From Planctomycetota bacterium (GTDB lineage Bacteria; Planctomycetota; Phycisphaerae; Phycisphaerales; SM1A02): a stretch of 64,000 bases of DNA. Under the pieces are notes generated by a model. That model did not search any database. It was not told the origin of the DNA and saw only the letters and a program-made list of their open reading frames with translations. Location: assembly GCA_024230295.1 (NCBI GenBank), contig JAAERN010000147.1:1-64000 (forward strand), given 5' to 3'. Shown piece after piece: positions 1-9,761 of the stretch; within the stretch, counting starts at the first letter, position 1, and every line of letters starts with the position of its first letter. A program made the position numbers and the translations under genes.

Positions 1-851
1 CTCGCCTTCAGGGAACTGCTCCGACCGCGATCGCATTTGCGGCCTCGTTGCTTGTGCTTCATGTTGCAGGTGTGTTCGATGACCGGCGAGAACTCGGCCC
101 GTGGACCAAACTTGGCATACAGGTCGTTGTTACAGGTGTTCTTGCTGCTGTTTTCGATATTCGCCTACTACAGCAACTCGATGGTGTAGCTGGAATCGGC
201 ATCACATTCAGTGTGATCGCGAGCGTCATATGGATGGTGGCGATCATCAACGCGATGAACTTTCTGGACAACATGGATGGCTTGACTGCGGGCGTCACCG
301 TGGTCGCTGGTGGACTCCTTCTCGTGACGGCGGTTTTGTCAGAACAGTGGTTTGTTGCCGGCACGCTGGCCGTTCTCGTTGGGTCAACGGCGGGGTTCCT
401 GGTGTTCAATCTTCCGCCGGCCAAGATTTTCATGGGCGATGGCGGTTCGATGGTGATTGGACTGGCACTCGCGGTGCTGACAATTCGAACAACCTATGTC
501 GAATCGACGGCGAGTTCGGGAGGAGTCATCGGTACGGCGTGGTATGGCGTACTTATGCCGCTCGCTGTTCTGGCGATCCCACTCTATGACCTTGTGAGCG
601 TGACTTGGATCAGGCTTCGGCAGGGACGGAGTCCGTTTGCGGGAGACCACCAGCACTTCTCTCATCGACTTGTGGAGTTGGGGCTCTCGCCGCGGCGGGC
701 AGTCTTTGTGATCTGGTGCCTCTCGGCTGTCACGGGAATCGTCGGAATGCTCTTGCCGAGCCTCGTGCCGTGGCAGGCTGCGATGGCTGGATCGCTCGTC
801 GTACTGGTCATGGTTGTGCTTGCAGTGCTGGAATCAGGAGTGCATCGGTGA
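1..851 (+). CDS. WecA/TagO-type undecaprenyl-phosphate sugar-1-phosphate transferase (5' truncated)
   Basis: Integral membrane enzyme that loads a sugar-1-phosphate on undecaprenyl phosphate to start a surface glycan. The frame is open from base 3, so the gene begins before the window; a TTG at 48 is inside the protein, not a start. Visible family motifs in order are GVFDDRRELGPW (the Asp-Asp motif), NAMNFLDNMDGLTAG (the Asn-x-x-Asp-x-Asp-Gly cytoplasmic loop), KIFMGDGGSM and the C-terminal His-rich loop GDHQHFSHRL. The last is characteristic of WecA/TagO-like enzymes that use UDP-HexNAc and differs from MraY. At least seven hydrophobic segments remain. It overlaps the next gene by four bases (GTGA), so the two are probably co-transcribed, fitting initiation and polymerisation/ligation of one glycan. 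The sugar specificity cannot be read from sequence. Confidence 0.93.
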   Translation, partial: RLQGTAPTAIAFAASLLVLHVAGVFDDRRELGPWTKLGIQVVVTGVLAAVFDIRLLQQLDGVAGIGITFSVIASVIWMVAIINAMNFLDNMDGLTAGVTVVAGGLLLVTAVLSEQWFVAGTLAVLVGSTAGFLVFNLPPAKIFMGDGGSMVIGLALAVLTIRTTYVESTASSGGVIGTAWYGVLMPLAVLAIPLYDLVSVTWIRLRQGRSPFAGDHQHFSHRLVELGLSPRRAVFVIWCLSAVTGIVGMLLPSLVPWQAAMAGSLVVLVMVVLAVLESGVHR

Positions 852-3034
852 ATTTGGCAGCAGTGTCGCGATCGGCTGCCGTCCTGATTGCGGCCATTGC
901 TTCGGCCCGCTGCCTGGTCGTGCTGCTTCCTGAAACGTGGTTCGCGTTTGATCCCGTACTCGACCCGAAACCCTCTGTTGGCCTTGCCCCACATTGGCTC
1001 ATGGCTCTGGATGCGCTTCTCTTGGTTGCTGCATCGGTTGGCCTTGTATGCGAGGGCGTACTGCGCCGCGGTGGATCAAGGTTGAGCATGATCTTGTGGG
1101 TTATTCCGGTGCCACTCTGTTTGCAGTGGGCCTTTGTCGGTGGTCATCATGGACAGGTCGTACTTCCTTGGATGGCGGGAGTGACAGCGGCGATGGCACT
1201 GGCGCACCTGTGTCGCGATCCGCATACGCGCCGACTTGTCGTAGCAATTTTGATCGCGGTGGCCGCTCCGATCGCACTTCAGGCATTGACGCAGTGGGGA
1301 TGGGACAACCCCGACACTGCAGCGTGGTTCATTGGCCACCGCGACGAGGCGCTGGCCTTGATGGGGTTGGAGCCGGGCTCATCCGCAGCGATGGTGTACG
1401 AGCGGAGGCTTCTCGAGGGCACACCAAGCGGCTGGTTCACGAGCGCCAATCTTCTCGCGACTGTCATGGCGGCCTGCGCCATTGTCTTTGCGGGGCTGAC
1501 ATTTGCCGCTCAGCGGCAGAGCCGCACGGCTTGGGTGGGCGGCCCACTCTTTGTGGCGTGTCTTGTCTCAGCGGGCGTTGTCGGCTTGAGTGGGTCGCTG
1601 GCAGGTCTGGTGCTGCTGATTGCTGGCGTTGTGATAGCGGCGTGTGGGTTTCGATATAAGGCAATCCGCGTGTGGGGAGGTTGGATCGCAATCATGATGA
1701 TCGCCATGGCGGCGATTGCTCCAGTCGCCGCAGCTGGTTTGGAGGCCATGGGTGGTGATCAGGCGGCGGGAATTCCTGGCGCGCGGTCGATGTTGATCAG
1801 ATGGCAGTACGACATTGGCGCTGCGAGATTGGTTGCAGAGGCTCCACTCGAAGGCGTTGGGCCAGCTGGATTCCAAGACGCTTATGCATCGGTGCGAGTT
1901 CCTGGAGCCCCCGAGGAGATCACATCACCACACTCGATGATGCTTGGGTGGATGTCAACGATTGGGGTCGCAGGGCTCAGTTGGGTCTTGCTGGTGTTGG
2001 TATTGATGTGGCGAGCAGGCACATCACGCTTCGAAGAAGACGATCCGCCGTCGGTAGCGTTGGGCTTTGTGGCGCCGATCGGGGCGGTGTTGGCGATTCT
2101 TCCTTCCGCCATGGTGACATGCCAAGAGTGGGGCGATCTAGACGAAGCCTCCCAACTCGTTCGAGTGTTTGGGTGGGCCTTGATGCTTCCGCTGGCGTGG
2201 CTGGCGTGGCGTGCAATGCAGGGCATGGCCGTGAAGTGGGCGGTGTTCGTTGCCGCAGCCGTACTCATCACACAGGCGCAAGTTGAAATGAGCCTCGAGT
2301 CCTCCGCCACGGTCGTGTGGGTGCTTGCAATGCTTGGCGCAGCTGCGGCACCCATTGCAGGTCGAGGCCGCGCCATTCCCTTGGGTGGTGGCATGTTGTC
2401 GGGCGTTCTTGCAATCATTGTGGTTGCATACATCGTGCTGCCGTGGTGGAAGCAGGATCAGTTGATTGAGCGAGCGGCTCAAGCACTCGTGTACGCGCCC
2501 GGGGATGCCAGCGGACTCGAAGGCGCTGTGGTTCGCGGCAAAGCTTCCGCGTTGCTCAATGACGCATGGATCGTGCAGCATGATCCACGTGTGTTGGTGT
2601 ACGCGGCAGAGCAGCAACTCGCGGCGGCCGCAGACGCGGCATCGCGGCCGGAGATCTCAGTGTTGCATCTCGGAGCCGCAGCGAAGGCGGGCGGAGTAGC
2701 AATGGATTCTGGATCGATTGCCGGTGGTCGCCTCGCGATCGTCGCGCTCGCTGCCAAGAGCGACGTCGGGAATGACCGGGAGGCCCTGCTTGCTGCCATG
2801 ACTTTGGCGGAGCGAGTGGCTGCGGCGGATCCCAACGCGGCGATGTCCTGGGTCACCATTGCGAGGCTGGCAGATCGTTTGGGCGATCAGGCGGGAGCTT
2901 CGGCGGCATGGAAGCGAGCGATTGAATCGGACAACGCCAACACGCTCGATCCAGCGCAGCGATTACCGAAGTCCATTCGAGACGAGGCGATCGTTGTTAT
3001 CGAAGGGCGCGGGCAGCCGCCACAGCGTCAATGA
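848..3034 (+). CDS. O-antigen ligase/polymerase-like membrane protein with C-terminal repeat region
   Basis: About 728 residues. Start chosen at GTG 848 because AGGAG lies at 836-840, seven bases upstream, and the GTG overlaps the stop of the preceding transferase; a longer reading from 605 would lie entirely inside that gene. Residues 1-560 hold about a dozen hydrophobic segments. The periplasmic loop with the SPHSMMLGWMSTIG stretch followed by a long membrane helix resembles the Wzy_C/WaaL superfamily, where a conserved His-containing loop sits before a helix. The last 150 residues are soluble, alanine-rich and look like TPR-type helices, an arrangement common in planctomycete ligase-like proteins. 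By context it would polymerise or transfer the glycan started by the upstream transferase. Whether it is a polymerase or a ligase is not decidable. Its 3' end overlaps the convergent dsbD by 38 bases. Confidence 0.78.
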   Translation: MNLAAVSRSAAVLIAAIASARCLVVLLPETWFAFDPVLDPKPSVGLAPHWLMALDALLLVAASVGLVCEGVLRRGGSRLSMILWVIPVPLCLQWAFVGGHHGQVVLPWMAGVTAAMALAHLCRDPHTRRLVVAILIAVAAPIALQALTQWGWDNPDTAAWFIGHRDEALALMGLEPGSSAAMVYERRLLEGTPSGWFTSANLLATVMAACAIVFAGLTFAAQRQSRTAWVGGPLFVACLVSAGVVGLSGSLAGLVLLIAGVVIAACGFRYKAIRVWGGWIAIMMIAMAAIAPVAAAGLEAMGGDQAAGIPGARSMLIRWQYDIGAARLVAEAPLEGVGPAGFQDAYASVRVPGAPEEITSPHSMMLGWMSTIGVAGLSWVLLVLVLMWRAGTSRFEEDDPPSVALGFVAPIGAVLAILPSAMVTCQEWGDLDEASQLVRVFGWALMLPLAWLAWRAMQGMAVKWAVFVAAAVLITQAQVEMSLESSATVVWVLAMLGAAAAPIAGRGRAIPLGGGMLSGVLAIIVVAYIVLPWWKQDQLIERAAQALVYAPGDASGLEGAVVRGKASALLNDAWIVQHDPRVLVYAAEQQLAAAADAASRPEISVLHLGAAAKAGGVAMDSGSIAGGRLAIVALAAKSDVGNDREALLAAMTLAERVAAADPNAAMSWVTIARLADRLGDQAGASAAWKRAIESDNANTLDPAQRLPKSIRDEAIVVIEGRGQPPQRQ

Positions 3035-5093
3035 CCTGCTCGACGGTGTAGAAGTCGCCCTTGAAGACTTCGTCGCCGTTTGGAGCGAATACAACGAGCA
3101 GTGGGATTTGATGCCGACCAACAGCGTGCAGCATCGCATTGCCTACCGTGTTGTTGCCAGTGAGATCGATCTTGATCGGCTCGATGTCGGGCTGCGAGAG
3201 CAGGTTCGCTACTTCGTCTGTTCCCAGAACAGCTTCCTCCAGCGCCTTGCAGTTCAGGCACCACTCTGCCGTGAATTCCATGACGACGACCTTGTCGTCT
3301 TTGAGCGCGGCTTCGAACGTCGTCGGGGTGTACCAGACCCATTTGATCGGTCCATGGTCGGTCAGGGTGACGGCCAGCGCAATTCCACCTGCTGCGAGCA
3401 CTGTGCCAAGCACGCTCATCGATGTACGCCATCCAATCGCATGTCGTGGGAGAGAGATGTCCGTAGGCTCATGGCGTTCCATTTCGTGGGCTGGCGCCGA
3501 GCGAGCGGTCAGACGCCAGGTTCGAACGACCAACCAGACTCCGGCGAGCACAACGATGCCCGCGACGCCCCAGAAGTACATCCGACTCGGGGGCTGCGGC
3601 GGATCCACCATGAGCCCGCTGAATCCGACACCAATGAAGTACGCCGCGGCCGCCAACATGAGCAGTCCCATGACTTGCTTGATGAGCTCGCTTGCAGGGC
3701 CGGCCTTTGGCATCTTGTTGGTCATGCCTGGGAAAGCTGCCAGAATCAGGTATGGCACAGACATTCCGATGCCGATCGAGGCAAACGTCACCATGGTGAC
3801 CGTCGGTGGCTCGGTTGCGGCCCACGCCATGGCTGCGCCCATGAATGGCGCAGTACACGGTGTTGCCAAGACGGCCGTCATGATGCCGAAGAGGAACGAC
3901 CCGATGAGCGTGTCGTGCTTTGGGCTGACCATATAGACAGAATTTGGAAGTCGCACCGAGAATAGACCGCACATGCCAACCGCCATCGCCGCGATGATGA
4001 CGCCGATTCCGATTGTGAATGATGGGTACTGGAACAACTGGTTGCTGGCAGTGAATCCCGTCAGAAGCGCGATGGCAAGGCCGATGCCAATCCAGAATCC
4101 GATGACGCCGAGGCTCATGGCGGCACCGAGCAACAATGTTCGGGCGCGGTTCCCCGCTGAACTTGAGATCGCCATGATCTTGAGTGGAATGACCGGGAGT
4201 ACACATGGCGTCAGATTCAAGAGGAATCCGCCGAGCGCTGCCACGATGAGCAGGAGCACGACTCCGAGTGCGCCGTCGGTGTCCAGCCCGAACTCAAAGC
4301 CGAACGCGTTGAAGGTTACATCATCAGCGGCAAGATCCGGAGCGGCGTCGCCTCCTCGAATGCGTCCGAATACGCTGGCGTCAAAGCCTGCAAAGTCAGC
4401 TTGATTCTCTGCTGTCGTGGCGATTTCGCCGAGCGGCGCGATGTTGATAGTGATGGTCTCGCCATACTCAACCCATCGTGATGATGGCTCTTCACCATCC
4501 TCGGGTGGCATGGGTGTAGGCGCCAGGCAGCTGGTGTCGTCGCACGCCTGAAAGAACGGCCGCACAGTGATGGAGGCGGGGCCAGACGCTGCACCATCAG
4601 GAATCGTGACCGGAATCCACGCGATGGCTCGGCCAGCGAAAACCTTGTATGGCACGGGCGTCCCGCCAAAGCTCACACTGATTTCATGTGACTCCGGCCA
4701 TTGGGTCCAATCAGGGTGTGGGATCAGCCGGTCGTCGGATGTGGAAACGTAGATTGCAGTTGCGTAGAAATCCTCGGGCGAGCCCAATGCTGGCGGAACC
4801 TCGGGATGGTTGGTGTGGATGTGCCAGTCTGTCTGTTGGTCGAACACGACTGTGATCACAAAGTCGCCGCCCGGTGGAACGCTTGTTCGACTGGGAATTA
4901 CTTCGACGCTGACACGATCTCGAGAGTCGTAGAACTCGGGTGCTTGCTTTGGCTTAGGGGAAAATCCACCAAACCCACCAGATCCGTCGGGACCAGCCTC
5001 GCACGGGGCGGCAACATGGGCCGCGGCGGCCATACAGGCGGTCAATATCAGGGTTGTGAGTCGTGAGGGCGTGGTCCGCAGCATGTACGGCAT
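2997..5093 (-). CDS. dsbD: Thiol:disulfide interchange protein DsbD
   Basis: Passes electrons from cytoplasmic thioredoxin to periplasmic thiol proteins. The 698-residue protein has all three DsbD parts: a signal peptide (about 1-32), a periplasmic alpha domain with the CDDTSC pair (Cys184/Cys189), a membrane beta domain with LTPCVLP (Cys297) and ATPCTAPF (Cys413), and a C-terminal thioredoxin fold with the active-site WCLNC (about 611-615). The beta domain shows about eight hydrophobic helices, as in the family. Start is ATG 5093; a second ATG three codons later is equally possible. The gene stands alone on this strand, with its 3' end overlapping the convergent polymerase gene by 38 bases. 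All cysteines required for electron relay are present, so it should be functional. Confidence 0.93.
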   Translation of the reverse strand: MPYMLRTTPSRLTTLILTACMAAAAHVAAPCEAGPDGSGGFGGFSPKPKQAPEFYDSRDRVSVEVIPSRTSVPPGGDFVITVVFDQQTDWHIHTNHPEVPPALGSPEDFYATAIYVSTSDDRLIPHPDWTQWPESHEISVSFGGTPVPYKVFAGRAIAWIPVTIPDGAASGPASITVRPFFQACDDTSCLAPTPMPPEDGEEPSSRWVEYGETITINIAPLGEIATTAENQADFAGFDASVFGRIRGGDAAPDLAADDVTFNAFGFEFGLDTDGALGVVLLLIVAALGGFLLNLTPCVLPVIPLKIMAISSSAGNRARTLLLGAAMSLGVIGFWIGIGLAIALLTGFTASNQLFQYPSFTIGIGVIIAAMAVGMCGLFSVRLPNSVYMVSPKHDTLIGSFLFGIMTAVLATPCTAPFMGAAMAWAATEPPTVTMVTFASIGIGMSVPYLILAAFPGMTNKMPKAGPASELIKQVMGLLMLAAAAYFIGVGFSGLMVDPPQPPSRMYFWGVAGIVVLAGVWLVVRTWRLTARSAPAHEMERHEPTDISLPRHAIGWRTSMSVLGTVLAAGGIALAVTLTDHGPIKWVWYTPTTFEAALKDDKVVVMEFTAEWCLNCKALEEAVLGTDEVANLLSQPDIEPIKIDLTGNNTVGNAMLHAVGRHQIPLLVVFAPNGDEVFKGDFYTVEQVIDAVAAARALR

Positions 5094-5580
5094 CTCCAGA
5101 AGTCGGGATTGTGACTCGGGAGTCTAGTACACAGGACTCGGACCGCCACTGTCGGTGCCTCCAAAGGTCCCTTCAGAGGCTGCATTTGGTTGCGGCAGCA
5201 GCCGGGGGGGGATACAGTGCCGAGATCGGGCTGGCCCGCCGCGTGGTGGGTGCCATGGCTTTTTCTTGAGTGGAGTATCGCGGTGCGGAATATTTCCAAG
5301 CAGCACGCCTCCTGCCATGTGGAGTGATCGACTCCATCCCGTGTTCGTGGCCTCTCTGGCTATGAGCGATTGTAGACGGCCCGCCTCGGGTCGGTTTGGG
5401 GAGTTCCCCATGATCTGAGCATCGACCACATTCGGTCGTGCCGGATTACGGAGCCGCAGAATGCGGCTCCGAACCGGAGACGCGGGCCACGCCCCTGTGG
5501 GCGGTGGCCTTTTGTTTTTTGATTCGTGACTCGATCGCGATCTCATCCTTGATATCCCTGCCTAGAAGGCGACAACTTAG
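5094..5580. other. 487-base non-coding region between divergent dsbD and nusA
   Basis: No reading frame here looks coding. It must hold the dsbD promoter and the nusA promoter/leader. A run of eight G residues lies near 5205-5212. A perfect 9-bp stem with a GAA loop (5450-5458 with 5462-5470) is followed directly by the terminator-like hairpin at 5485-5520. The two hairpins, on the nusA-sense strand, suggest a transcribed leader. In many bacteria rimP occupies this place; no RimP-like protein is encoded here. I looked for RNase P, SRP and tmRNA signatures and found none. Confidence 0.6.
5485..5520 (+). terminator. Rho-independent terminator-like hairpin in the nusA leader
   Basis: GGCCAC at 5485-5490 pairs with GTGGCC at 5504-5509 and GCCC (5491-5494) with GGGC (5499-5502), leaving one bulged G, and is followed by CC and a T-rich tract to 5520. 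No gene lies upstream on this strand, so it would end a short leader or small RNA or act as an attenuator for nusA. Pairing is read directly; function is inferred. Confidence 0.6.
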
Positions 5581-6987
5581 ATGAACTCCGAAACAATCCG
5601 ATTCATAGATGCCATTGCTAGAGACCGCAATATTGACCGCGAGTTGTTGTTGCAGGATCTCGAGCAGGCGATGATCAGTGCGGCCCGAAAGCACTTCAAC
5701 TCACTCGATACCGAGGAGTTCGCGTGCAAGGTGGATCCCATCAACGGTCAGATCACCTTATGGCGGCTCAATGAAGATGGCACCGGCGATGTGATCCCAC
5801 TTGAGGAGCTCGGACGGATTCCCGCTCAGACTGCAAAGCAGGTCATGATCCAGCGGTTCCGTGACAACGAGCGAGCCAGCATTCTCGAGGAGTTCGGCAA
5901 GCGAATCGGAGAGATCGTCACAGGTACGGCGCATCGTTACGAAGGTGGCGCCTTGGTTGTGCAGATCGATCGAACCGAGGGTTTCATGCCCCGCTCCGAG
6001 CAGATTCCGGGAGAGCAATTCCACCAAGGCGACCGTGTGCGATGCGTCATCCGCGACGTTCGTGAGGACGGCAACCGAGTCAAGATTGTGCTCTCAAGAG
6101 GCCACGAGGACTATATTCGGCGGCTTTTCGAAGCCGAGGTCCCCGAGGTTGCAGAGCACGTCATCGAACTCAAGGCCATGGCCCGCGAGGCGGGATTCCG
6201 TACCAAGGTCGCCGTCGCATCGATTGACTCGAAGGTCGACGCCGTCGGCGCCTGCGTCGGTGTTCGTGGGAGCAGGATTCGAAATATCGTCGACGAACTT
6301 GGCGGAGAGAAGATCGACATCGTTCGGTGGAACGAATCCAGCCAGGTACTCATCGGCAATGCACTCAAGCCCGCCGAAGTCAATGAAGTCAGCCTTTGCT
6401 TTGAACTGGGCCGCGCAACAATCATCGTCCGCGAAGATCAACTGTCTTTGGCGATCGGAAGGCGGGGTCAAAATGTGCGACTGGCAGCGAGACTTACTGG
6501 ATGGGACATCGACATCCTGACACCCGAGGAATTTGCTCGCGGCCTTGAGACTCTCGAGTCGACCGTCAAGCCAATCGAAGGTGTCGAAGATTCGATGCTC
6601 GATCGGATGGGAGCGCTCGGCATGATTAGCGTCTTTGATGTCGAAGAAGTCGGCATGGACACCCTCGTCAACGATGTCGGGATTCCACAGGAACTCGCCG
6701 GCACCGTGCTTGAGTGTTGCGCTACCACCGCTCGCGAGGTGCAGGTACAGCAAGAGCGTGAGAAGGAAGAAGAAGAGCGTCGAAAAACCGAGGAAGACGC
6801 TGCTGCCGTCGCAGTAGCTGGCGAAGAAGGCGAGTCTGCTGCTGCATCCATTCTGGGTGATGGGCCACCGCCGCCAGCGGGGGATGTTTCCGAGACCAAT
6901 CAGGACGGCGAAGCCGAAGCGGCCGCCGCATCGATTCTCGATGGCGGGTCCGAAGAACCAACGAACGGGGAGAGTGCAGGCGTCTGA
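5581..6987 (+). CDS. nusA: Transcription termination/antitermination factor NusA
   Basis: RNA polymerase-associated elongation factor that modulates pausing, termination and antitermination. The 468-residue protein shows the NusA N-terminal domain (about 1-110), an S1 RNA-binding domain (about 110-180), and paired KH domains (about 195-330) with the KH signatures GVRGSRIRNIV and IGRRGQNVRLA. It ends in a helix-hairpin-helix-like segment and a charged tail of KEEEERRK type and acidic stretches. In the tail a short motif, AAASIL, occurs twice about 28 residues apart (near 420 and 448), an apparent duplication not found in standard NusA. Start ATG 5581 has a weak AGAAGG at 5564-5569. It heads the nusA-infB-rbfA series. 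Length is near the usual for non-gamma bacteria. Confidence 0.96.
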   Translation: MNSETIRFIDAIARDRNIDRELLLQDLEQAMISAARKHFNSLDTEEFACKVDPINGQITLWRLNEDGTGDVIPLEELGRIPAQTAKQVMIQRFRDNERASILEEFGKRIGEIVTGTAHRYEGGALVVQIDRTEGFMPRSEQIPGEQFHQGDRVRCVIRDVREDGNRVKIVLSRGHEDYIRRLFEAEVPEVAEHVIELKAMAREAGFRTKVAVASIDSKVDAVGACVGVRGSRIRNIVDELGGEKIDIVRWNESSQVLIGNALKPAEVNEVSLCFELGRATIIVREDQLSLAIGRRGQNVRLAARLTGWDIDILTPEEFARGLETLESTVKPIEGVEDSMLDRMGALGMISVFDVEEVGMDTLVNDVGIPQELAGTVLECCATTAREVQVQQEREKEEEERRKTEEDAAAVAVAGEEGESAAASILGDGPPPPAGDVSETNQDGEAEAAAASILDGGSEEPTNGESAGV

Positions 6988-7025
6988 TCTCTGGAGAGAG
7001 ACCAAGCCTGACACGGGAGCAACCT

Positions 7026-9740
7026 GTGGCCAAAAAAACCACCACAATCCGTGTTCACCAGATCGCCAAGGAACTCGGCGTCACATCGAAAGATGTGGTG
7101 GCGAAGTGTTCCGAAGAAGGCGTGCCGAACATTACAAATCACATGTCCGCCATCTCAATTGGATTGGCGGCCACGATTCGGGAGTGGTTCGGCGGCGAGG
7201 CCGGAGGTGGAACTGCGGTGCAGACTGCGGCTCCGGTTGACGTCAAGCAAGCACGTGCCAAGGCGAAGAAGAAGGCGACGAGGCGGACTGGAACAGCCGA
7301 GGCTCCGCCCACTACTTCGGAAGCACCGAAAGCTCCTCCTGAGGTCGAGTCGGTGGCTGTCAAAGAGCCGCCACCTCCGAAAAAGCCAACCGGACCACCC
7401 CCATCGGCGTCGAGGGGTACTGGTGTCATAGAGCCCCCGAGTCGGCGAACGCTCGATCCAGCAGCACCGGATGGGCCGGTTCCCAATGAGCCCTCTCGCC
7501 CCGAGGTTATTGCACCACTGGGTCGCAAGCTTGACGAACCTAAGAAGACGACACTCGCTGGCCCGAAGGTCATTCGGGTCGAACAGCCTGAGAACATTCG
7601 TGCGCCGCGACCTAAGGGGCCGCCACGTGGAGGCCCTGGAGGCCCAGGCGGACCGGGCGGACCGGGCGGAGGGCAAGGCTTTGCTGGTGGTGGCCCGCCG
7701 CCGATGGATGGGACCGATCGAGGACGCACAAGCCGCCGGAACCGAAGAAGAAGTGGCGCAGCGGACAGCAAGACCGACAGCAAGTCGGGCCGTCAGCAGC
7801 AGACCCCTGGTAGCGGCCAGCGAAACTGGCGAGAGCAGGACCTTCGTGAGCGAGAGCAGCGACTCTCCCGAAGTGGAGGGTATTTCCGCTCAGTTCGTCG
7901 TGACAGTGCGAAGAAGGCATCGGGACCGACAGGTTCCAAGGCGAAGTCGATTGTGGATCTTGGAGGATCAATCACACTTCCCGAGCCCATCACGATCAAA
8001 GCGCTCAGTGCGGCGAGTGGCGTCAAGACGCGGAATATCCTTCGATGGCTGATGAACGAGGAACACGACGCAACAATTAACTCGACGCTCGACCGCGATA
8101 TCGCGATGGAGTGCATGCTCTCGTTCGGGGTCGAACTTGAAGTTATCGAGGCGAAGACAGAGGAAGATAAGATTGCCGAGTCGTTCTCAGATCGTGACAT
8201 GAAGGATGAGCGGCCACGCTCACCGGTCGTGACGATTCTTGGGCACGTCGATCACGGCAAGACGACGCTCCTTGACGGCATCCGTAACGCAAACGTGGCG
8301 GACGGCGAGGCTGGCGGAATCACGCAGGCCACAAGCGCGTTCCGTGTCCCTGTGACGGTCGGCGACGATGATCACATTGTGACCTTCATCGATACGCCTG
8401 GTCACGAGGCATTCACCGAAATGCGGGCGCGTGGTGCAAAAGTAACGGACATCGTGGTTCTCGTGGTTGCGGCCGATGATGGTGTGATGCCGCAGACAAT
8501 CGAGTCGATCAACCACGCCAAGGCCGCCGATGTACCGATCGTCGTGGCGCTCAACAAGATCGACAAGCCCGAGGCGACCGACGGCAATATTCAGCGCATT
8601 CTTGGTCAGCTCGCGGAGCACGAACTCAATCCGGTGGAGTGGGGCGGCGATACTGAGGTTGTTCGAATGGCGGCCGTCAAGGGTGAGGGTATTCAGGACT
8701 TGCTGGAGATTCTCGACCTGCAGTCGCAGTTGCTTGAATTGACTGGCGACTTCGATGGTCCTGCCGAGGGCACTGTGCTTGAGGCGCAATTGGAAGAGGG
8801 TCGTGGCGCCGTTGCAAGCATTCTTGTGCAGCAGGGCAAACTCAAGAAGGGCGACTATCTGGTGGCAGGCCGTGGCTACGGTCGGGCGCGAGATATTGTT
8901 GGCGATCGTGGCGACCGGATCACCGAGGCATTCCCCTCCTTCCCGGTGACGATCTCGGGACTTGGAGAAGTTCCGGATGCGGGTGATCGCGTGTTTGTCG
9001 TCAAGAACCAGCGCGCCGCCGAGTCCGCCGCGAAAGAACGCGTTGCGGCCGAGCGGGAGCGATCGTTAGCCCGTGAGCGTGTAACGCTCGACAATATTCT
9101 GGAGCACATGACCGAGGCCGGGAAGAAAGAACTCCCGATCATCCTGAAGGCCGATGTTCAAGGATCGGTCGAGACTATTACAGCATCGCTCGCAAAGATG
9201 ACCAACGAAGAAGTTCGGGTGATGGTCAAGCATGCTGCGGTAGGTGGCGTATCCGAATCAGATATTGCACTCGCCGAGGCATGCGGAGCCATCGTGGTCG
9301 GTTTCAATGTGACGGCGACGGGCAAGGTTCGGCGCATGGCCGAAGACAACGGCGTCGACATTCGATACTACGACGTGATCTACGACATTACCGACGATAT
9401 CGAGAAGGCCATTCTGGGCATGCTCGAGCCGGAGCACCGTATCGAGATTCTCGGCCAGGCCGAGGTTCGAGAAGTCTTCCGCATTACGAAGGTCGGCATG
9501 GTCGCCGGTTGTTATGTCACGAGCGGGAACATCAAGAGAAACGGCCTGATTCGTGTCACGAGAGATGAAATCGTCGTGGAGAACGACAGGAAGCTGTCCC
9601 AACTCAAGCGATTCAAGGACGATGCCAAAGAAGTGAAGTCCGGTCAGGAATGCGGCATGCTTATTGATGGTTACGACGACATCAAGGAAGGCGATGTGCT
9701 GGAGTGCTATGTCACGCATGAAGTCACTCCCGGAACCTGA
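7026..9740 (+). CDS. infB: Translation initiation factor IF-2
   Basis: GTPase that places initiator tRNA on the 30S subunit. GTG start 7026 has GGGAG at 7015-7019, six bases away. The 904-residue protein has an IF2_N domain (about 7-58), a long low-complexity region rich in Pro, Gly and Lys with a GGPGGPGG run near residue 205, a second IF2_N-like helix set (about 320-380), then the G domain with [13 protein letters not shown] (G1, near 405), DTPGHEAF (G3) and NKIDKPEA (G4), and the C-terminal EF-Tu-like domain II and IF2-specific domains. All nucleotide-binding motifs are intact. The linker composition is typical of planctomycete and myxobacterial IF-2. Follows nusA by 38 bases and precedes rbfA. 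Confidence 0.97.
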   Translation: MAKKTTTIRVHQIAKELGVTSKDVVAKCSEEGVPNITNHMSAISIGLAATIREWFGGEAGGGTAVQTAAPVDVKQARAKAKKKATRRTGTAEAPPTTSEAPKAPPEVESVAVKEPPPPKKPTGPPPSASRGTGVIEPPSRRTLDPAAPDGPVPNEPSRPEVIAPLGRKLDEPKKTTLAGPKVIRVEQPENIRAPRPKGPPRGGPGGPGGPGGPGGGQGFAGGGPPPMDGTDRGRTSRRNRRRSGAADSKTDSKSGRQQQTPGSGQRNWREQDLREREQRLSRSGGYFRSVRRDSAKKASGPTGSKAKSIVDLGGSITLPEPITIKALSAASGVKTRNILRWLMNEEHDATINSTLDRDIAMECMLSFGVELEVIEAKTEEDKIAESFSDRDMKDERPRSPVVTILGHVDHGKTTLLDGIRNANVADGEAGGITQATSAFRVPVTVGDDDHIVTFIDTPGHEAFTEMRARGAKVTDIVVLVVAADDGVMPQTIESINHAKAADVPIVVALNKIDKPEATDGNIQRILGQLAEHELNPVEWGGDTEVVRMAAVKGEGIQDLLEILDLQSQLLELTGDFDGPAEGTVLEAQLEEGRGAVASILVQQGKLKKGDYLVAGRGYGRARDIVGDRGDRITEAFPSFPVTISGLGEVPDAGDRVFVVKNQRAAESAAKERVAAERERSLARERVTLDNILEHMTEAGKKELPIILKADVQGSVETITASLAKMTNEEVRVMVKHAAVGGVSESDIALAEACGAIVVGFNVTATGKVRRMAEDNGVDIRYYDVIYDITDDIEKAILGMLEPEHRIEILGQAEVREVFRITKVGMVAGCYVTSGNIKRNGLIRVTRDEIVVENDRKLSQLKRFKDDAKEVKSGQECGMLIDGYDDIKEGDVLECYVTHEVTPGT

Positions 9741-9761
9741 CCGTTGGTCGGGAGCATTGCT

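Noticed and set aside
605-847. N-terminal extension of the polymerase-like gene
   Set aside because: The extension overlaps the transferase gene; AGGAG precisely before GTG 848 fixes the true start.
2859-3965. 368-codon plus-strand frame
   Set aside because: Lies within dsbD in antisense; codon use and product show no family and dsbD is certain.
5094-5580. RNase P RNA, SRP RNA or 6S RNA in the nusA leader
   Set aside because: None of the conserved sequence blocks of these RNAs could be found; only two hairpins are evident.
6094-7047. 317-codon minus-strand frame
   Set aside because: Antisense to nusA over its KH domains; high Cys and Phe content and no recognisable family.
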